Counted from the stretch's first letter, positions 1 through 8,799 are shown. The stretch is 64,000 nucleotides of DNA from Virgibacillus ndiopensis (GCF_900187325.1 NZ_FZMZ01000003.1:62001-126000), one strand, 5' to 3'. The notes: a model not told the origin generated them from the letters alone. Made by a program: numbers and translations.

Positions 1-954
1 CTGACTTACATTCCCCATGTCAATTGAACCATAGCTTTGTTTAGCTTGATGTATTGTTTGGGAATCAGTTTGCTTCAGGTTTTTTGTAAATGCTTTGGAA
101 AGTGCATCATTCGTTTTCATATCATCATAGCTTAACTCATAATTCGAAATCTCAAGGGTTGCACCTGTCATAAGTGCAGCGCCATTTGCTATGTTATTTA
201 TTTTTTCAACTACATTGTTTAAATAGGTTCGTTCCTTTGCTCGGATGTAAAATTGAGCAGTGGCTTTGTCTGGGACAACATTCGCCGCTTGTCCACCTTC
301 AGAAATAATCCCGTGTACGCGTACATCAGTTGGTAGATGTTCCCTTAAAGCATTAATCCCATTAAACAACTGTATAACACTATCAAGCGCATTAATTCCT
401 TTTTCAGGCGATGCTGCTGCATGTGAGGATTTTCCTGTATAGGAATACTGTATTGCATCCATTGCAAGTGAATCACCACTAACATATGACTGATCAGAAG
501 GATGTAAAATCATTGCAACATCGATATTGTCAAAAACCCCTTCCGCACTCATCGGTACCTTTGCGCCGTTAGTTTCCTCTGCTGGCGTACCTAAAACTAC
601 AACACTACCACCAATTTCGTCCACTAGTTTACTAAGTGCGACACCGGCACCAACACTCATCGTACCAATTAAATTATGTCCACAGCCATGACCCACACCG
701 GGTAATGCATCATATTCAGCTAAATATGCAATAGTCGGACCAGGTTTCTCACTTTTATATTCTGCTTTAAATGCAGTTGATCTGTTTACAATTCCCGTTT
801 CTATTATAAATTGGTGTTCTTTTAAAAAGTTTGTAAGTAACTGTGCTGACTGAAATTCCTGATCACCTAGCTCCGGATTATGATAAAGATGATCACTCAT
901 ATTCCAAAGTTGTTGTTCGATCTTTTTAATTTCTTCACTTAATTTATGCTTCAT
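1..954 (-). CDS. M20 family metallopeptidase / amidohydrolase (partial, C-terminus off window)
   Basis: The frame is open from an ATG at 954 to the window edge (318 codons), so the C-terminus is missing. Reading the minus strand gives a peptidase M20 protein. The metal-site motif GHGCGHN lies at about residues 88-94, and the E-E pair PAEETNGAK at about 124-132 holds the catalytic and metal-bridging glutamates. The dimerisation domain follows, with SSHAAASPEKGINAL. This resembles the AbgB/PM20D2-like branch that cleaves amide bonds of small N-acyl or dipeptide substrates in the cytoplasm. The substrate cannot be told from sequence. The start is supported by AAGGTGAG eight bases upstream. A TTGCTT-18-TATAAA promoter lies just before it. 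Confidence 0.88.
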   Translation of the reverse strand, partial: MKHKLSEEIKKIEQQLWNMSDHLYHNPELGDQEFQSAQLLTNFLKEHQFIIETGIVNRSTAFKAEYKSEKPGPTIAYLAEYDALPGVGHGCGHNLIGTMSVGAGVALSKLVDEIGGSVVVLGTPAEETNGAKVPMSAEGVFDNIDVAMILHPSDQSYVSGDSLAMDAIQYSYTGKSSHAAASPEKGINALDSVIQLFNGINALREHLPTDVRVHGIISEGGQAANVVPDKATAQFYIRAKERTYLNNVVEKINNIANGAALMTGATLEISNYELSYDDMKTNDALSKAFTKNLKQTDSQTIHQAKQSYGSIDMGNVSQ

Positions 955-999
955 GAATTGCTCACCTTCTTAGTGTATATTTATTAGTTATTATGTATA

Positions 1000-1029
1000 T
1001 TTATACCATGAATGTATTTAGAAAAGCAA
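1000..1029 (-). promoter_or_regulatory. Putative sigma-A promoter of the M20 gene
   Basis: On the minus strand TTGCTT (1029-1024) and TATAAA (1005-1000) are 18 bases apart, about 45 bases upstream of the M20 start. This is a reasonable vegetative promoter by inspection only. Confidence 0.45.
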
Positions 1030-1061
1030 TAGTTTTTTTATTTAATTTTGAACGTGGCGAT

Positions 1062-1160
1062 GTTTCTCCTTTCTCGCTGTGTTTCTCCTTTCCCGCCGAT
1101 GTTTCTCCTTTCCCGCCGATGTTTCTCCTTTCCCGCCGATGTTTCTCCTTTCCCGCCGAT
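1062..1160. repeat. 20-bp tandem repeat, four perfect copies plus one degenerate
   Basis: The unit GTTTCTCCTTTCCCGCCGAT occurs perfectly four times in a row (1081-1160). It is preceded by a 19-base degenerate copy at 1062-1080. The array lies between the proS terminator and the promoter of the M20 gene. Frames through it give a low-complexity Arg/Lys/Glu peptide with no ribosome site, so it is probably not coding. Confidence 0.9.
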
Positions 1161-1167
1161 GTAACAT

Positions 1168-1200
1168 AAAAACGAGCGCAGTTTGCACGCGCTCGTTTTT
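1168..1200 (-). terminator. Intrinsic terminator of proS
   Basis: The arms AACGAGCGC (1171-1179) and GCGCTCGTT (1189-1197) pair perfectly, with A/T runs on both sides. On the minus strand the stem is followed by TTTTTATG. It begins just beyond the proS stop codon. Confidence 0.85.
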
Positions 1201-1205
1201 TATAA

Positions 1206-2645
1206 TTAATATGCTTTTGCCCAATAAACTAATTCTTTTGCTTCCTTACCACAGCATACACACGTTTCCGACACTTTCTCCTGTTCAAATGGAATACAGC
1301 GTGATGTTGCAGATGTTTCTTCTTTGATTTTTTCTTCACAAACTTGATCTCCGCACCACATTGCTTTAATGAATCCAGGGTTTTGATCAAGCGTTTGTTT
1401 GAATTCTTCCATGTCCGTTGCAACGGTTGTTTTTTCATTTCGATGTGCCAATGCTTTTTCAAACAAACCTTGTTGAATTTCTTCTAATAATGCTGGCAAA
1501 CGATCTTCAAGATCATTAAGTGCAACGAATTCTTTTTCCCCAGTATCACGGCGAACCAGTACAACCTGTTCTTTTTCAATATCTTTAGGTCCCATTTCAA
1601 CACGGACTGGGATACCTTTCATTTCGTATTCATTAAATTTCCAGCCCGGCATTTTGTCACTAGTATCGATGCCCACTCGAACAATCCCTTTAAGCTTATC
1701 GCGTAATGCATATGCTTTGTCCAATACACCTTCTTTATGCTGTGCAATTGGAACGATCATTGCTTGAGTTGGTGCGATTCGTGGCGGAATTACTAAGCCG
1801 CGATTATCACCATGGACCATAATTAATGCACCCATAATTCGTGTGGAAAGCCCCCATGATGTTTGATGGACGAACTGGCTTTTACCATTTTCATCTAAAT
1901 ACGTAATATCAAACGCTTCTGCAAATCCTGAACCAAAATGATGGGATGTTCCGGATTGCAATGCTTTTCCATCATGCATTAAGCTTTCAATCGTTAATGT
2001 ATATTTAGCGCCAGCAAATTTTTCTTTGTCTGTTTTGCGACCCTTATATACAGGAATTGCTAAATACTTTTCAACAAGATCGGCGTAAACACCAAGCATC
2101 CTATTGGTTTCTTCAGAAGCGTCGTCATCTGTCGCATGAGCGGTATGTCCTTCCTGCCAATGAAATTCAGATGAACGTAAGAATGGACGAGTTGTTTTTT
2201 CCCAGCGCACTACATTTCCCCATTGATTATACAATTTTGGCAGGTCGCGGTAGGAATGTATATTTTTTGAATAATAGTCACAGAAAAGCACTTCGGATGT
2301 TGGACGTACTGCGATTCTTTCAACTAATTCCTCATCTCCCCCATGTGTTACCCATGCAACTTCCGGTGCAAAACCCTCTACATGATCCTTCTCTTTTTGA
2401 AGCAGACTTTCTGGAATAAATAAGGGAAAAGCAACATTGGAATGACCTGTTTCCTTAAATTTATTATCCAATTCATCGCGAATGTTTTCCCAAATGGCAT
2501 AACCATATGGCTTTATGATCATTGTGCCACGAACTTGACCATAGTCAACTAATTCAGCCTGCTTCACTACATCTGTATACCATTGTGCAAAATCGTCTTC
2601 CATTGCGGTAATTTTTTCAACGAATTGTTTATTTTTCTTACCCAT
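1206..2645 (-). CDS. proS: Prolyl-tRNA synthetase, short archaeal/eukaryotic-type (ProS type 3)
   Basis: This 479-residue enzyme charges tRNA-Pro in the cytoplasm. It is the compact archaeal/eukaryotic-like form, not the roughly 565-residue bacterial form with an editing insertion. Evidence includes the N-terminal [15 protein letters not shown] and [11 protein letters not shown] blocks. The class II motifs appear in [13 protein letters not shown] and [22 protein letters not shown]-terminal cysteine cluster (WCGDQVCEE and CVCCGK) ends in the typical terminal tyrosine (AKAY). I place the start at the ATG at 2645 because GAGGTG sits six bases upstream. An in-frame GTG at 2654 falls inside that ribosome site. 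A proline T-box leader precedes the gene. Confidence 0.95.
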   Translation of the reverse strand: MGKKNKQFVEKITAMEDDFAQWYTDVVKQAELVDYGQVRGTMIIKPYGYAIWENIRDELDNKFKETGHSNVAFPLFIPESLLQKEKDHVEGFAPEVAWVTHGGDEELVERIAVRPTSEVLFCDYYSKNIHSYRDLPKLYNQWGNVVRWEKTTRPFLRSSEFHWQEGHTAHATDDDASEETNRMLGVYADLVEKYLAIPVYKGRKTDKEKFAGAKYTLTIESLMHDGKALQSGTSHHFGSGFAEAFDITYLDENGKSQFVHQTSWGLSTRIMGALIMVHGDNRGLVIPPRIAPTQAMIVPIAQHKEGVLDKAYALRDKLKGIVRVGIDTSDKMPGWKFNEYEMKGIPVRVEMGPKDIEKEQVVLVRRDTGEKEFVALNDLEDRLPALLEEIQQGLFEKALAHRNEKTTVATDMEEFKQTLDQNPGFIKAMWCGDQVCEEKIKEETSATSRCIPFEQEKVSETCVCCGKEAKELVYWAKAY

Positions 2646-2682
2646 GCTGAACACCTCGTTATATAAATTTTTTTTGAATACA

Positions 2683-2890
2683 AAAATCCTCGCGTCCGAA
2701 AAAGGGACCGAGGTTTGGTGGTACCACCCTTGTTTGCAATATATTTATAACCATTGCACACTTTACTTGATAACGGTTATGAACCGCGCATGTCCTACAG
2801 TAATTTTACCTTCAGATTAGCGAACTTAAAGGTAGGTTCTAATTCATGTCCTTAGAAATTCACACCAGCCATTTCCTCTCTTTAAAAGAC
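2683..2890 (-). ncRNA. T-box riboswitch, proline-specific, upstream of proS
   Basis: On the minus strand the leader has a stem I region with the typical GGCTGGTGTGAA segment. The candidate specifier GAA-CCT-ACC has a proline codon CCT at 2836-2834. The T-box bulge sequence AAGGGTGGTACCACC lies at 2731-2717. An intrinsic terminator follows, with CCTCG/CGAGG arms around 2690-2713 and then TTTTTG. Uncharged tRNA-Pro should stabilise the antiterminator and raise proS expression. A TATAAT -10 box is visible at 2902-2897, with no clear -35 box. Confidence 0.9.
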
Positions 2891-2963
2891 AACCGAATTA
2901 TACTAGTCCTTATCAACGTTTCCTATATTGTATTTTTAAATATATAGGGATGTGAAAACAATG

Positions 2964-3509
2964 TCAAGCCTTACGAGAGATAGATTTTTCATATTTGGAA
3001 AGCTTATCTTCACCTTCACCAGCGTATCCAATAAATGTATATCCAGCTTCTAGGTAGTAACGGTTTAAAACTGGGTTGCTTGCTATACAGTCTAACCGTA
3101 AAAAACCGTCCCTAATCCGAATATTATCATCTATCCAACCCAACAGTTTTTTTCCCACTTGATTAGTATGTTGATCTCTGTTCACTGCAAGTCGATGCAA
3201 ATAATAAGCATTATCGTTTCGCTCCCCCCACATCGCAACATCCCAATCATTTTGCTTTGGTGAGAGATTAAACGTCGCAACTAGATTTTTGCTAGTATCT
3301 TCAACTATATATGTAGTTCCTGCTAAAATATCTTGTTTTATTTCAGCTTCAGCTCCACCATTTCGCAAATACTCCCACTGATCAATACCTTTTTTCTCAA
3401 GCCAAAATGCTACATTGCGTAATAGCTGTATTACATTATCCGTATCCTCTTTTATTGCCACTCTAACCGAATATTGATCGAAACGATAGGTTACAAAAAG
3501 TTTCTCCAC
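2964..3509 (-). CDS. GNAT family N-acetyltransferase
   Basis: This 181-residue protein has the GNAT fold. LHRLAVNRDQHTNQVGKKLLGWID contains strand beta-4 and a degenerate acetyl-CoA loop (Q-x-x-G-x-x-L). DCIASNPVLNRYYLEAGYTFIG is the usual C-terminal N-x-x-L-x-x-F/Y-Y segment. An N-terminal region with IDQWEYLRNGG resembles uncharacterised Bacillus acetyltransferases. The substrate is unknown. The start is a GTG behind a weak GGGGGT site. It is a single gene: proS lies downstream with its own T-box, and the MFS gene diverges upstream. Confidence 0.85.
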   Translation of the reverse strand: MEKLFVTYRFDQYSVRVAIKEDTDNVIQLLRNVAFWLEKKGIDQWEYLRNGGAEAEIKQDILAGTTYIVEDTSKNLVATFNLSPKQNDWDVAMWGERNDNAYYLHRLAVNRDQHTNQVGKKLLGWIDDNIRIRDGFLRLDCIASNPVLNRYYLEAGYTFIGYAGEGEDKLSKYEKSISRKA

Positions 3510-3714
3510 AAATTCAGACCCCCATTAATTATTTTCGTATAAATAGGATTTTACTATAAGTCTAAATGTAAGGACACCCCTTACAAATATGAAAATCAGA
3601 CTACAGGATGAGGTAAATTCATACTTTAAGCCGTTAAAAAACTGTTACCATCCTTCTACACTTTAAAATGAATAAGTAAAAATGCAAAATTAGGATACTG
3701 GGAGAGATGGCAGA

Positions 3715-4989
3715 ATGAATATATTAAAAAATAAAAACTTCTTAATTTTATTTATAGGAAGAATTATAACAAACATTGGTGATAGCATTTATTATGTTGC
3801 TGCTATGTGGTTGGTTTATAACTTAGGTGGTAATGCATTTTATTCAGGACTAGCAGGGTTTTTAACACTAATCCCTTCAGCTTTGCAATTTATTACTGGT
3901 CCTTTTGTCGATCGTTGGCCTATTAAGCGAACATTAATGATAACTCAAATACTTCAAGCTATACTTATTTTAACTATCCCAGTAGCTTATTACCTTAATG
4001 TTTTAACCATTCAACTTGTCCTCATCGTAATGCCAATTGTGTCATTCATTGAACAATTTGCTTATCCATCTCAGTCAAAAGCACTCCCGTTAATACTTTC
4101 AAAAAAGGAATTAGTAAAGGGAAATTCCTTTTTCTCATTTGCTTACCAAGGGATTGATTTAGTTTTTAATGCTATATCAGGGATCCTAGTAGCTTTCTTA
4201 GGTGCAGTGACACTATATCTTATGGACTCAGTAACATTCGCCGTCGCAGCTATCCTATTTGCCACTTTGAAAATTTCTACGTCAACAGAGGAAAAGGTTA
4301 CACATAAAAAAGGGATTAAATATGCAATAGGAACGTATCTATCTGAATTAAAAGAGGGGTTTTCTATTGTATTTAGCTCTTTAATGGCCACCTTCTTAAT
4401 TGGTTCCATTGTTGCAAATGCTGCAATAGGTGGTATGCTTGCGATTTTGCCTGCCTTTGCTGATAACCGTGGTGGATCAGAAATATATGGATTATATTTA
4501 GCCTCGATATCAACAGGTGCATTAGTTGGTGCACTTTTTGCATCCCGGATGGGAAAATTTCGAGTTGGTTTATTTACCATTTTTGCGTTTTTAATTGGTT
4601 CCCTATGCTGGGTACTGTCTACCGTACTACCATGGACATATTTTGCTATTATTTTGTATGGCATTGCATGGATACCAGTCGGTGGTACAAATGTCATATT
4701 CGCTGCAACTATTCAAACTGTTGTACCGAATAGACTTCTCGGTAGAATTAATTCAGTATCAGCCAGTATGAGTACAATAGCGATGCCTATAGGTTCCTTA
4801 GCAGGCGGTTATTTTGCAACAATTACCAACAGCACATTTGTTTTTGCTCTAACCGGTCTCGGACTTGCTTTTGTATCCATCGTTTGGTTCCTCCACCCAC
4901 GATTACGGAGCTTACCAAAAGCGGATGAAATGTCACCGGAAACGTTTGGCTTGGATTTTGCTGAAGTCCATGCTAAGGGACAGGAGTAA
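3715..4989 (+). CDS. MFS transporter, EntS/MefA-like (MFS_3 type) exporter
   Basis: This 424-residue polytopic membrane protein has about twelve hydrophobic segments. It begins with the MefA/EntS-like N-terminus NFLILFIGRIITNIGDSIYYVAAMW. A central loop carries the family-typical GPFVDRWPIKRTLM (motif A equivalent), and NRLLGRINSVSASMSTIAMPIGSLAGG lies in the C-half. It probably pumps a small molecule out of the cell by proton antiport. The substrate is unknown. The ATG is preceded by GGGAGAG at suitable spacing. It is transcribed alone and diverges from the GNAT gene. Confidence 0.88.
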   Translation: MNILKNKNFLILFIGRIITNIGDSIYYVAAMWLVYNLGGNAFYSGLAGFLTLIPSALQFITGPFVDRWPIKRTLMITQILQAILILTIPVAYYLNVLTIQLVLIVMPIVSFIEQFAYPSQSKALPLILSKKELVKGNSFFSFAYQGIDLVFNAISGILVAFLGAVTLYLMDSVTFAVAAILFATLKISTSTEEKVTHKKGIKYAIGTYLSELKEGFSIVFSSLMATFLIGSIVANAAIGGMLAILPAFADNRGGSEIYGLYLASISTGALVGALFASRMGKFRVGLFTIFAFLIGSLCWVLSTVLPWTYFAIILYGIAWIPVGGTNVIFAATIQTVVPNRLLGRINSVSASMSTIAMPIGSLAGGYFATITNSTFVFALTGLGLAFVSIVWFLHPRLRSLPKADEMSPETFGLDFAEVHAKGQE

Positions 4990-5140
4990 GCGTATTAGAA
5001 TAGTTATGGGAGGACGGTCATTATCAACACAACCGATTTTTATGTTTATTACCCCGAGAAAACAAAATTCCATATATCAATCCTGGAACAGTTATTAATC
5101 AAACGTTTGTTCAATTAATTGCCCATTCATCACATAAATA

Positions 5141-5170
5141 AAAACCAGAGAAACAAACTCCCTGGCTTTT
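5141..5170 (-). terminator. Terminator of the pncA operon
   Basis: On the minus strand, AAAGCCAGGGA pairs with TCTCTGGTTTT (two G-U pairs), followed by a T-rich tract. It lies just downstream of the pncA stop. Confidence 0.7.
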
Positions 5171-5180
5171 ATTTATAAAT

Positions 5181-5732
5181 CTATATAACCTTAGCACCCA
5201 ACGTATTTGCAAAATGTTCCAGTGCCCATTTATGCCCTGCATCATTAAAACTCGCAACCGCATCCCTATGAACAACGATCTGAAAACCTTTATTATAAGC
5301 GTCTACAGCTGTATGCAATACACAAATATCCGTACAAACTCCAACCAAATGAACTTCATTAATTCCACGTTCTCGCAGTTTAATTTCTAAATCCGTCCCT
5401 GCAAATGCACTATAACGAGTTTTATCATAATAATAAACATGCTTATTCTCTTTATGACTACGATAGACAGAGGCTAATTCACCGTAAAGATCGCGACCTT
5501 TGGTACCTATTACATTATGCGGAGGAAACAATGCCGATTCTGGATGATGGGGGTCCCCTTTTTCATGAGCATCAATAGCAAATACTACATAGTCCCCTGT
5601 ATGTACAAACTCTTTCGTCAGTGAAACAATCTTATTTTCAATAGCTTGTCCTGGTTTACCACACGTAAGTTTACCATTCTCAGCAACAAAGTCATTGGTG
5701 TAATCAATGTTAATTAGTGCTCTTTTCACCAT
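5181..5732 (-). CDS. pncA: Nicotinamidase / isochorismatase-family cysteine hydrolase
   Basis: This 183-residue cytoplasmic hydrolase of the isochorismatase fold very likely converts nicotinamide to nicotinate for NAD salvage. The catalytic triad is visible: Asp10 (NIDYTNDF), Lys104 (DKTRYSAF) and Cys137 (GVCTDICV). The cis-peptide turn VGVCT is also present. The metal-site D-x-H appears as AIDAHEKGDPHH. I choose the ATG at 5732, which has GGGGG five bases upstream. An in-frame ATG at 5744 lacks a ribosome site. It is the last gene of the plsY-like/DUF456/pdxK operon, so two cofactor-salvage genes (pyridoxal and NAD) lie together. Confidence 0.9.
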   Translation of the reverse strand: MVKRALINIDYTNDFVAENGKLTCGKPGQAIENKIVSLTKEFVHTGDYVVFAIDAHEKGDPHHPESALFPPHNVIGTKGRDLYGELASVYRSHKENKHVYYYDKTRYSAFAGTDLEIKLRERGINEVHLVGVCTDICVLHTAVDAYNKGFQIVVHRDAVASFNDAGHKWALEHFANTLGAKVI

Positions 5733-5752
5733 ATTCGCCCCCATTCGATAGC

Positions 5753-6037
5753 TTATTCTTCCTTCTTATTTATTTCTGCTAATGGGTCAAATCCATCGCC
5801 TACCATTTTGAACGAATTCTTTCCTTCATTTAATTCTGAGACGAACACATCCCAGTTCGCAGCATTAACAGCAATAAGAAATAAACGATCTAATACATCT
5901 AAGTCTCCGATTGCCATAATCTTTTCTTTAATATCATCTGGCACACTGCCGAACCGCATATGGATTAAACCCAACAAATCCTCTTTTTCCGTAACACTTA
6001 CTGTCTCATGGCGATGATCTTTATGCTCATTACCCAT
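5753..6037 (-). CDS. Small acidic protein, possible DUF4351-like helical domain
   Basis: This 94-residue hydrophilic protein has a His-rich N-terminal tail. A helical core follows, EKEDLLGLIHMRFGSVPDDIKEKIMAIGDLDVLDRLFLIAVNAANWDVF. The core resembles the short DUF4351-type domain often seen at the end of Rpn/transposase-like proteins. The match is by eye and weak. No catalytic residues are evident. It lies 20 bases upstream of pncA and follows pdxK, separated by a GC-rich palindromic repeat. A ribosome site (GGAGGG) precedes the ATG. I do not know its function; co-transcription with pdxK and pncA is likely. Confidence 0.7.
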   Translation of the reverse strand: MGNEHKDHRHETVSVTEKEDLLGLIHMRFGSVPDDIKEKIMAIGDLDVLDRLFLIAVNAANWDVFVSELNEGKNSFKMVGDGFDPLAEINKKEE

Positions 6038-6064
6038 TGCATAATCCCTCCAAAATTTTATTCT

Positions 6065-6118
6065 GGGACATGGGGTCAGTCCCTATGTCCCGGGACACGG
6101 GGACTGACCCCATGTCCC
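6065..6118. repeat. GC-rich palindromic repeat, two head-to-head units
   Basis: Two roughly 27-bp units of the GGGACA..GGGG..GTCCC family lie in inverted orientation. Together they can form one long 54-base hairpin. The element starts two bases after the pdxK stop codon and lies before the next gene of the operon. Related units occur at 23382-23448, 35530-35556 and 36480-36506. Confidence 0.85.
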
Positions 6119-6119
6119 A

Positions 6120-6944
6120 CTAATTTATGATTATCTTATGTTGTTCACCTTGTGTACGTAATGCAGCATGGTATGTTGGACCAACTTTGTCTGTATAGGT
6201 AAATCCATATTCTATCGCTGTTGTTACAAAGCTTTTTGCCAAACGAACCGCTTCGACAACTGTTTTACCTTTAGCAAGGTGAGCGGTAATCGCTGCAGAA
6301 TATGTACATCCTGCACCGCTAGTATGAATCGTATCGATCCGTGGCGCTTCTAATGTAGTCAATTCTTTTCCATCGTATAGAACATCAATAGCTGGACCTT
6401 TTAATCTCCCTCCCTTTAGTAGAACAAACTTTGGCCCTAATTTATGTAGGTCCACAGCTGCTTGCTTTAAATCATCAACACTGGTTAATGGCCGTTCATC
6501 TAACAAAAATGAAGCTTCAGGCATGTTTGGGGTAATGATCGTTGCCAGTGGAATGAGCTTGTCCTTCATAGCTTCAATCGCATCATCCTCCAACAATTTT
6601 GAATCAAGCTTACCTACCATAACAGGATCAATAACAACAGATTGCGCATCGGATTCACTAATAATTTCTGTTGTTTTTTCAATTACTTCTTTAGAGAAAA
6701 GCATTCCCGTTTTTAATGCATCTACTCCAACCTGGTCAACAGCTGTTGCGTATTGTGCTTCTATTGCTTCAATGGTTTGAGCATGTACATTTTTGTTTGT
6801 TACAGTATGTCTTGCCACAAGTGCTGTTATAACACTCATTCCATATACATCTAATTCTTGAAATGTTTTTAGATCCGCCTGAATACCAGCACTCCCACCA
6901 GCTGCGGAACCTGCGATTGTTAAGACACGAGGTGGTTTATTCAT
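6120..6944 (-). CDS. pdxK: Pyridoxal/pyridoxine kinase, ThiD-like PdxK
   Basis: This 274-residue ribokinase-fold enzyme phosphorylates B6 vitamers (pyridoxal/pyridoxine, possibly HMP). The N-terminus LTIAGSAAGGSAGIQADLKTFQELDVYGMSVITAL is the ThiD/PdxK signature. VDALKTGML, VIDPVMV and ITPNMPEAS are conserved blocks. The anion hole/catalytic loop is TSGAGCTYSAA at about 208-218. The C-terminal VGPTYHAALR matches Bacillus PdxK better than ThiD as I remember these families. The family histidine of the T-H-G-A-G motif is replaced by Ser209. It starts 18 bases after the DUF456 gene, so it belongs to the same operon. Confidence 0.88.
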   Translation of the reverse strand: MNKPPRVLTIAGSAAGGSAGIQADLKTFQELDVYGMSVITALVARHTVTNKNVHAQTIEAIEAQYATAVDQVGVDALKTGMLFSKEVIEKTTEIISESDAQSVVIDPVMVGKLDSKLLEDDAIEAMKDKLIPLATIITPNMPEASFLLDERPLTSVDDLKQAAVDLHKLGPKFVLLKGGRLKGPAIDVLYDGKELTTLEAPRIDTIHTSGAGCTYSAAITAHLAKGKTVVEAVRLAKSFVTTAIEYGFTYTDKVGPTYHAALRTQGEQHKIIIN

Positions 6945-6962
6945 TTAAAATTACTCCTTTCG

Positions 6963-7460
6963 CTACATGAATACGACAACAAAAAACCATACAATCATAA
7001 TCAGTTGAATAACAACCTTCGCAACTGCCCCACCTAAAAATCCAATTAGTGAACCAATAGACGCTCTAATCGCTTCTTTAGCCGTCCGCTTTTGAATTAA
7101 TTCAATAACGAAAACCGCAATAAATGGTAAAATTAAAATCCCAAATGGAGGAATGACAAATGAACCAATAATAACTGCAATTGCAGCCCCTCTTTCACCC
7201 CATTTACTCCCACCGAACTTCTTAACAAAATAACTATTCGCTACAATATCCGCTACGATAAGAATGACTGTCAATATAGCCATCGCAATCCAGAAAACCA
7301 TATTCAATTCATCTGCATTTATAACAAAGTGATAGAGTAAAAATCCTCCCCAAATGACAAGGGGGGAAGGAATGATCGGAAAGATAATCCCAACAAAACT
7401 TAAAATAAATAGTGCAACAATAACTACCCAAATTATGATATCCAGTGTCACTACCTCCAT
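6963..7460 (-). CDS. DUF456 family membrane protein (YqgC-like)
   Basis: This protein of up to 165 residues has four to five hydrophobic segments. It contains the DUF456 pattern: SFVGIIFPIIPSPLVIWGGFLLYHF, then VADIVANSYFVKKFGGSKWGERGAAIAVIIGSF and FGILILPFIAVFVIEL. Function is unknown for the family. The start is uncertain: the ATG at 7460 has no ribosome site of its own, and GGAGGT lies inside the first codons. Initiation at a CTG (about 7445) eight bases after that site would yield MDIIIWVV. It begins five bases after the plsY-like stop. Confidence 0.85.
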   Translation of the reverse strand: MEVVTLDIIIWVVIVALFILSFVGIIFPIIPSPLVIWGGFLLYHFVINADELNMVFWIAMAILTVILIVADIVANSYFVKKFGGSKWGERGAAIAVIIGSFVIPPFGILILPFIAVFVIELIQKRTAKEAIRASIGSLIGFLGGAVAKVVIQLIMIVWFFVVVFM

Positions 7461-7465
7461 CTGTT

Positions 7466-8089
7466 TTATTTAGCATCTTTTTGAAACATACTAGAGAGCT
7501 TTGTCTCTTCTTTAGCTAAAATACGTTTATAATTTTCGATATGTTTCATAATGGATAAAATCGAAAGTAATACAACAATCATAGTAGGCTCTATTCCAAA
7601 GAAATAATACGTCGTAATTAAAAATGACAAATACATAAACAAAACGCCGATAACTAAATAATCGGTTGCAAAGGTGAAAATAAATAAGATGCCGATGCCA
7701 ATTACAGCAATTTTCCAATCAATTGCTAACAACACACCAACCAATGATGCTGTTCCCTTCCCTCCAGTAAATTTCATCGTAATAGAATAATTATGACCTA
7801 TGATAATGAAGAGTGCATTAATATAAACCATTAGTGTTTGTGTATCGTCAGTAATTCCATTTTCTCTTAAAATAAATAATAATAAAATAATGGATAATGT
7901 CGCTTTGAATATATCAATTAGTGCAACTAAAATGCCATACTTCCATCCTAATAGAATAGTTGTATTTGATGCTCCGGCGTTTTTAATGCCAACATTTTTT
8001 ATATCTATTTTTTTTAACTTCCCTACTATCTGTGAACCATGAATACTTCCAAACAAATAGCCAATAACAATACTTAAAAGATAATACAT
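7466..8089 (-). CDS. PlsY-like glycerol-3-phosphate acyltransferase family protein
   Basis: This 207-residue integral membrane protein is related to PlsY. PlsY moves an acyl group from acyl-phosphate to glycerol-3-phosphate at the membrane. The three PlsY motifs appear in order: GYLFGSIHGSQIVGK, then VGIKNAGASNTTILLGWKYG, then GHNYSITMKFTGGKGTAS. The motifs are less exact than in housekeeping PlsY, so this may be a paralogue with another acceptor. I choose the ATG at 8089, which follows AAAGGGGG. The longer frame from 8161 has no ribosome site. It is the first gene of a leftward operon. Confidence 0.85.
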   Translation of the reverse strand: MYYLLSIVIGYLFGSIHGSQIVGKLKKIDIKNVGIKNAGASNTTILLGWKYGILVALIDIFKATLSIILLLFILRENGITDDTQTLMVYINALFIIIGHNYSITMKFTGGKGTASLVGVLLAIDWKIAVIGIGILFIFTFATDYLVIGVLFMYLSFLITTYYFFGIEPTMIVVLLSILSIMKHIENYKRILAKEETKLSSMFQKDAK

Positions 8090-8112
8090 CTTTTTCCCCC
8101 TTTCGTTCATTT

Positions 8113-8141
8113 TATATATAATGTATTTAATCGACAAGCAA
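8113..8141 (-). promoter_or_regulatory. Putative promoter of the plsY-like/pdxK/pncA operon
   Basis: On the minus strand TTGCTT (8141-8136) and TATATA (8118-8113) are separated by 17 bases, just upstream of the chosen plsY-like start. Confidence 0.5.
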
Positions 8142-8238
8142 TTTCGATACACTTCTTTCACCTATAAATTATTTACGAAAATATGACCAAAATAGTTTCA
8201 TCGTGAATATCATCAATCACTAAAGGAGTACCAGATCA

Positions 8239-8799
8239 TTGAAAAGGTTAAATAAAGATATCCTAACTTGGATTATCCTCATTATATTCTTTGCCCTACT
8301 AATTTTTGTCTATAATCAAGTAAATGATAAATATAACGACCTTGGTCAAAATGCACCACTACCAACAAAGTTGCATCCAATCGTTGAAGAAAAGAAAGAC
8401 GTCCTCCTAAAAAAAGCTTCTATGATTGGTATAAATGTCATCATTACCGAAAAATTCCGTTCCATTAAACGGCAAAATGAATTATTTAAACAAGGCCGCT
8501 CTAAGGAAGGAACTATTGTCACACACGCAAAAGGTGGTGAATCCTATCACAATTATGGACTAGCTTTTGATTATGCATTAGAAAATAAAAATGGTGATCT
8601 CATATGGGATATTCATTATGATGGAAACAACAATGGTGAGTCTGATTGGTTTGAGGTTGCTGAAATCGCAAAAGAAATGGGCTTTACCTGGGGCGGGGAT
8701 TGGCATAACTTTAAGGATTATCCTCATTTGCAGATGGATTTTGGGCTTAGTATTCATCAATTAAAAAATGGATTAAGACCAAAAATAAACACAGAGTAA
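8239..8799 (+). CDS. cwlK: M15 family peptidase, CwlK-like L-Ala-D-Glu endopeptidase
   Basis: This 186-residue cell-wall peptidase has one N-terminal membrane anchor (residues about 9-25, WIILIIFFALLIFVYN). The extracytoplasmic M15C domain follows. Zinc and catalytic motifs are SYHNYGLAFDYAL (HxxGxAxD type) and the C-terminal WGGDWHNFKDYPHLQM (W-x-H-F..H). FRSIKRQNELFKQGRS is the usual substrate-side helix. It should cut peptidoglycan stem peptides at L-Ala-D-Glu. Initiation is at TTG behind GGAGT. It diverges from the plsY-like operon and ends about 90 bases before the VOC gene. Confidence 0.88.
   Translation: MKRLNKDILTWIILIIFFALLIFVYNQVNDKYNDLGQNAPLPTKLHPIVEEKKDVLLKKASMIGINVIITEKFRSIKRQNELFKQGRSKEGTIVTHAKGGESYHNYGLAFDYALENKNGDLIWDIHYDGNNNGESDWFEVAEIAKEMGFTWGGDWHNFKDYPHLQMDFGLSIHQLKNGLRPKINTE

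Noticed and set aside
4143-4697. A 184-codon open frame on the minus strand opposite the MFS gene
   Set aside because: It lies wholly inside a clear membrane transporter gene, has no ribosome site, and its peptide is low complexity.
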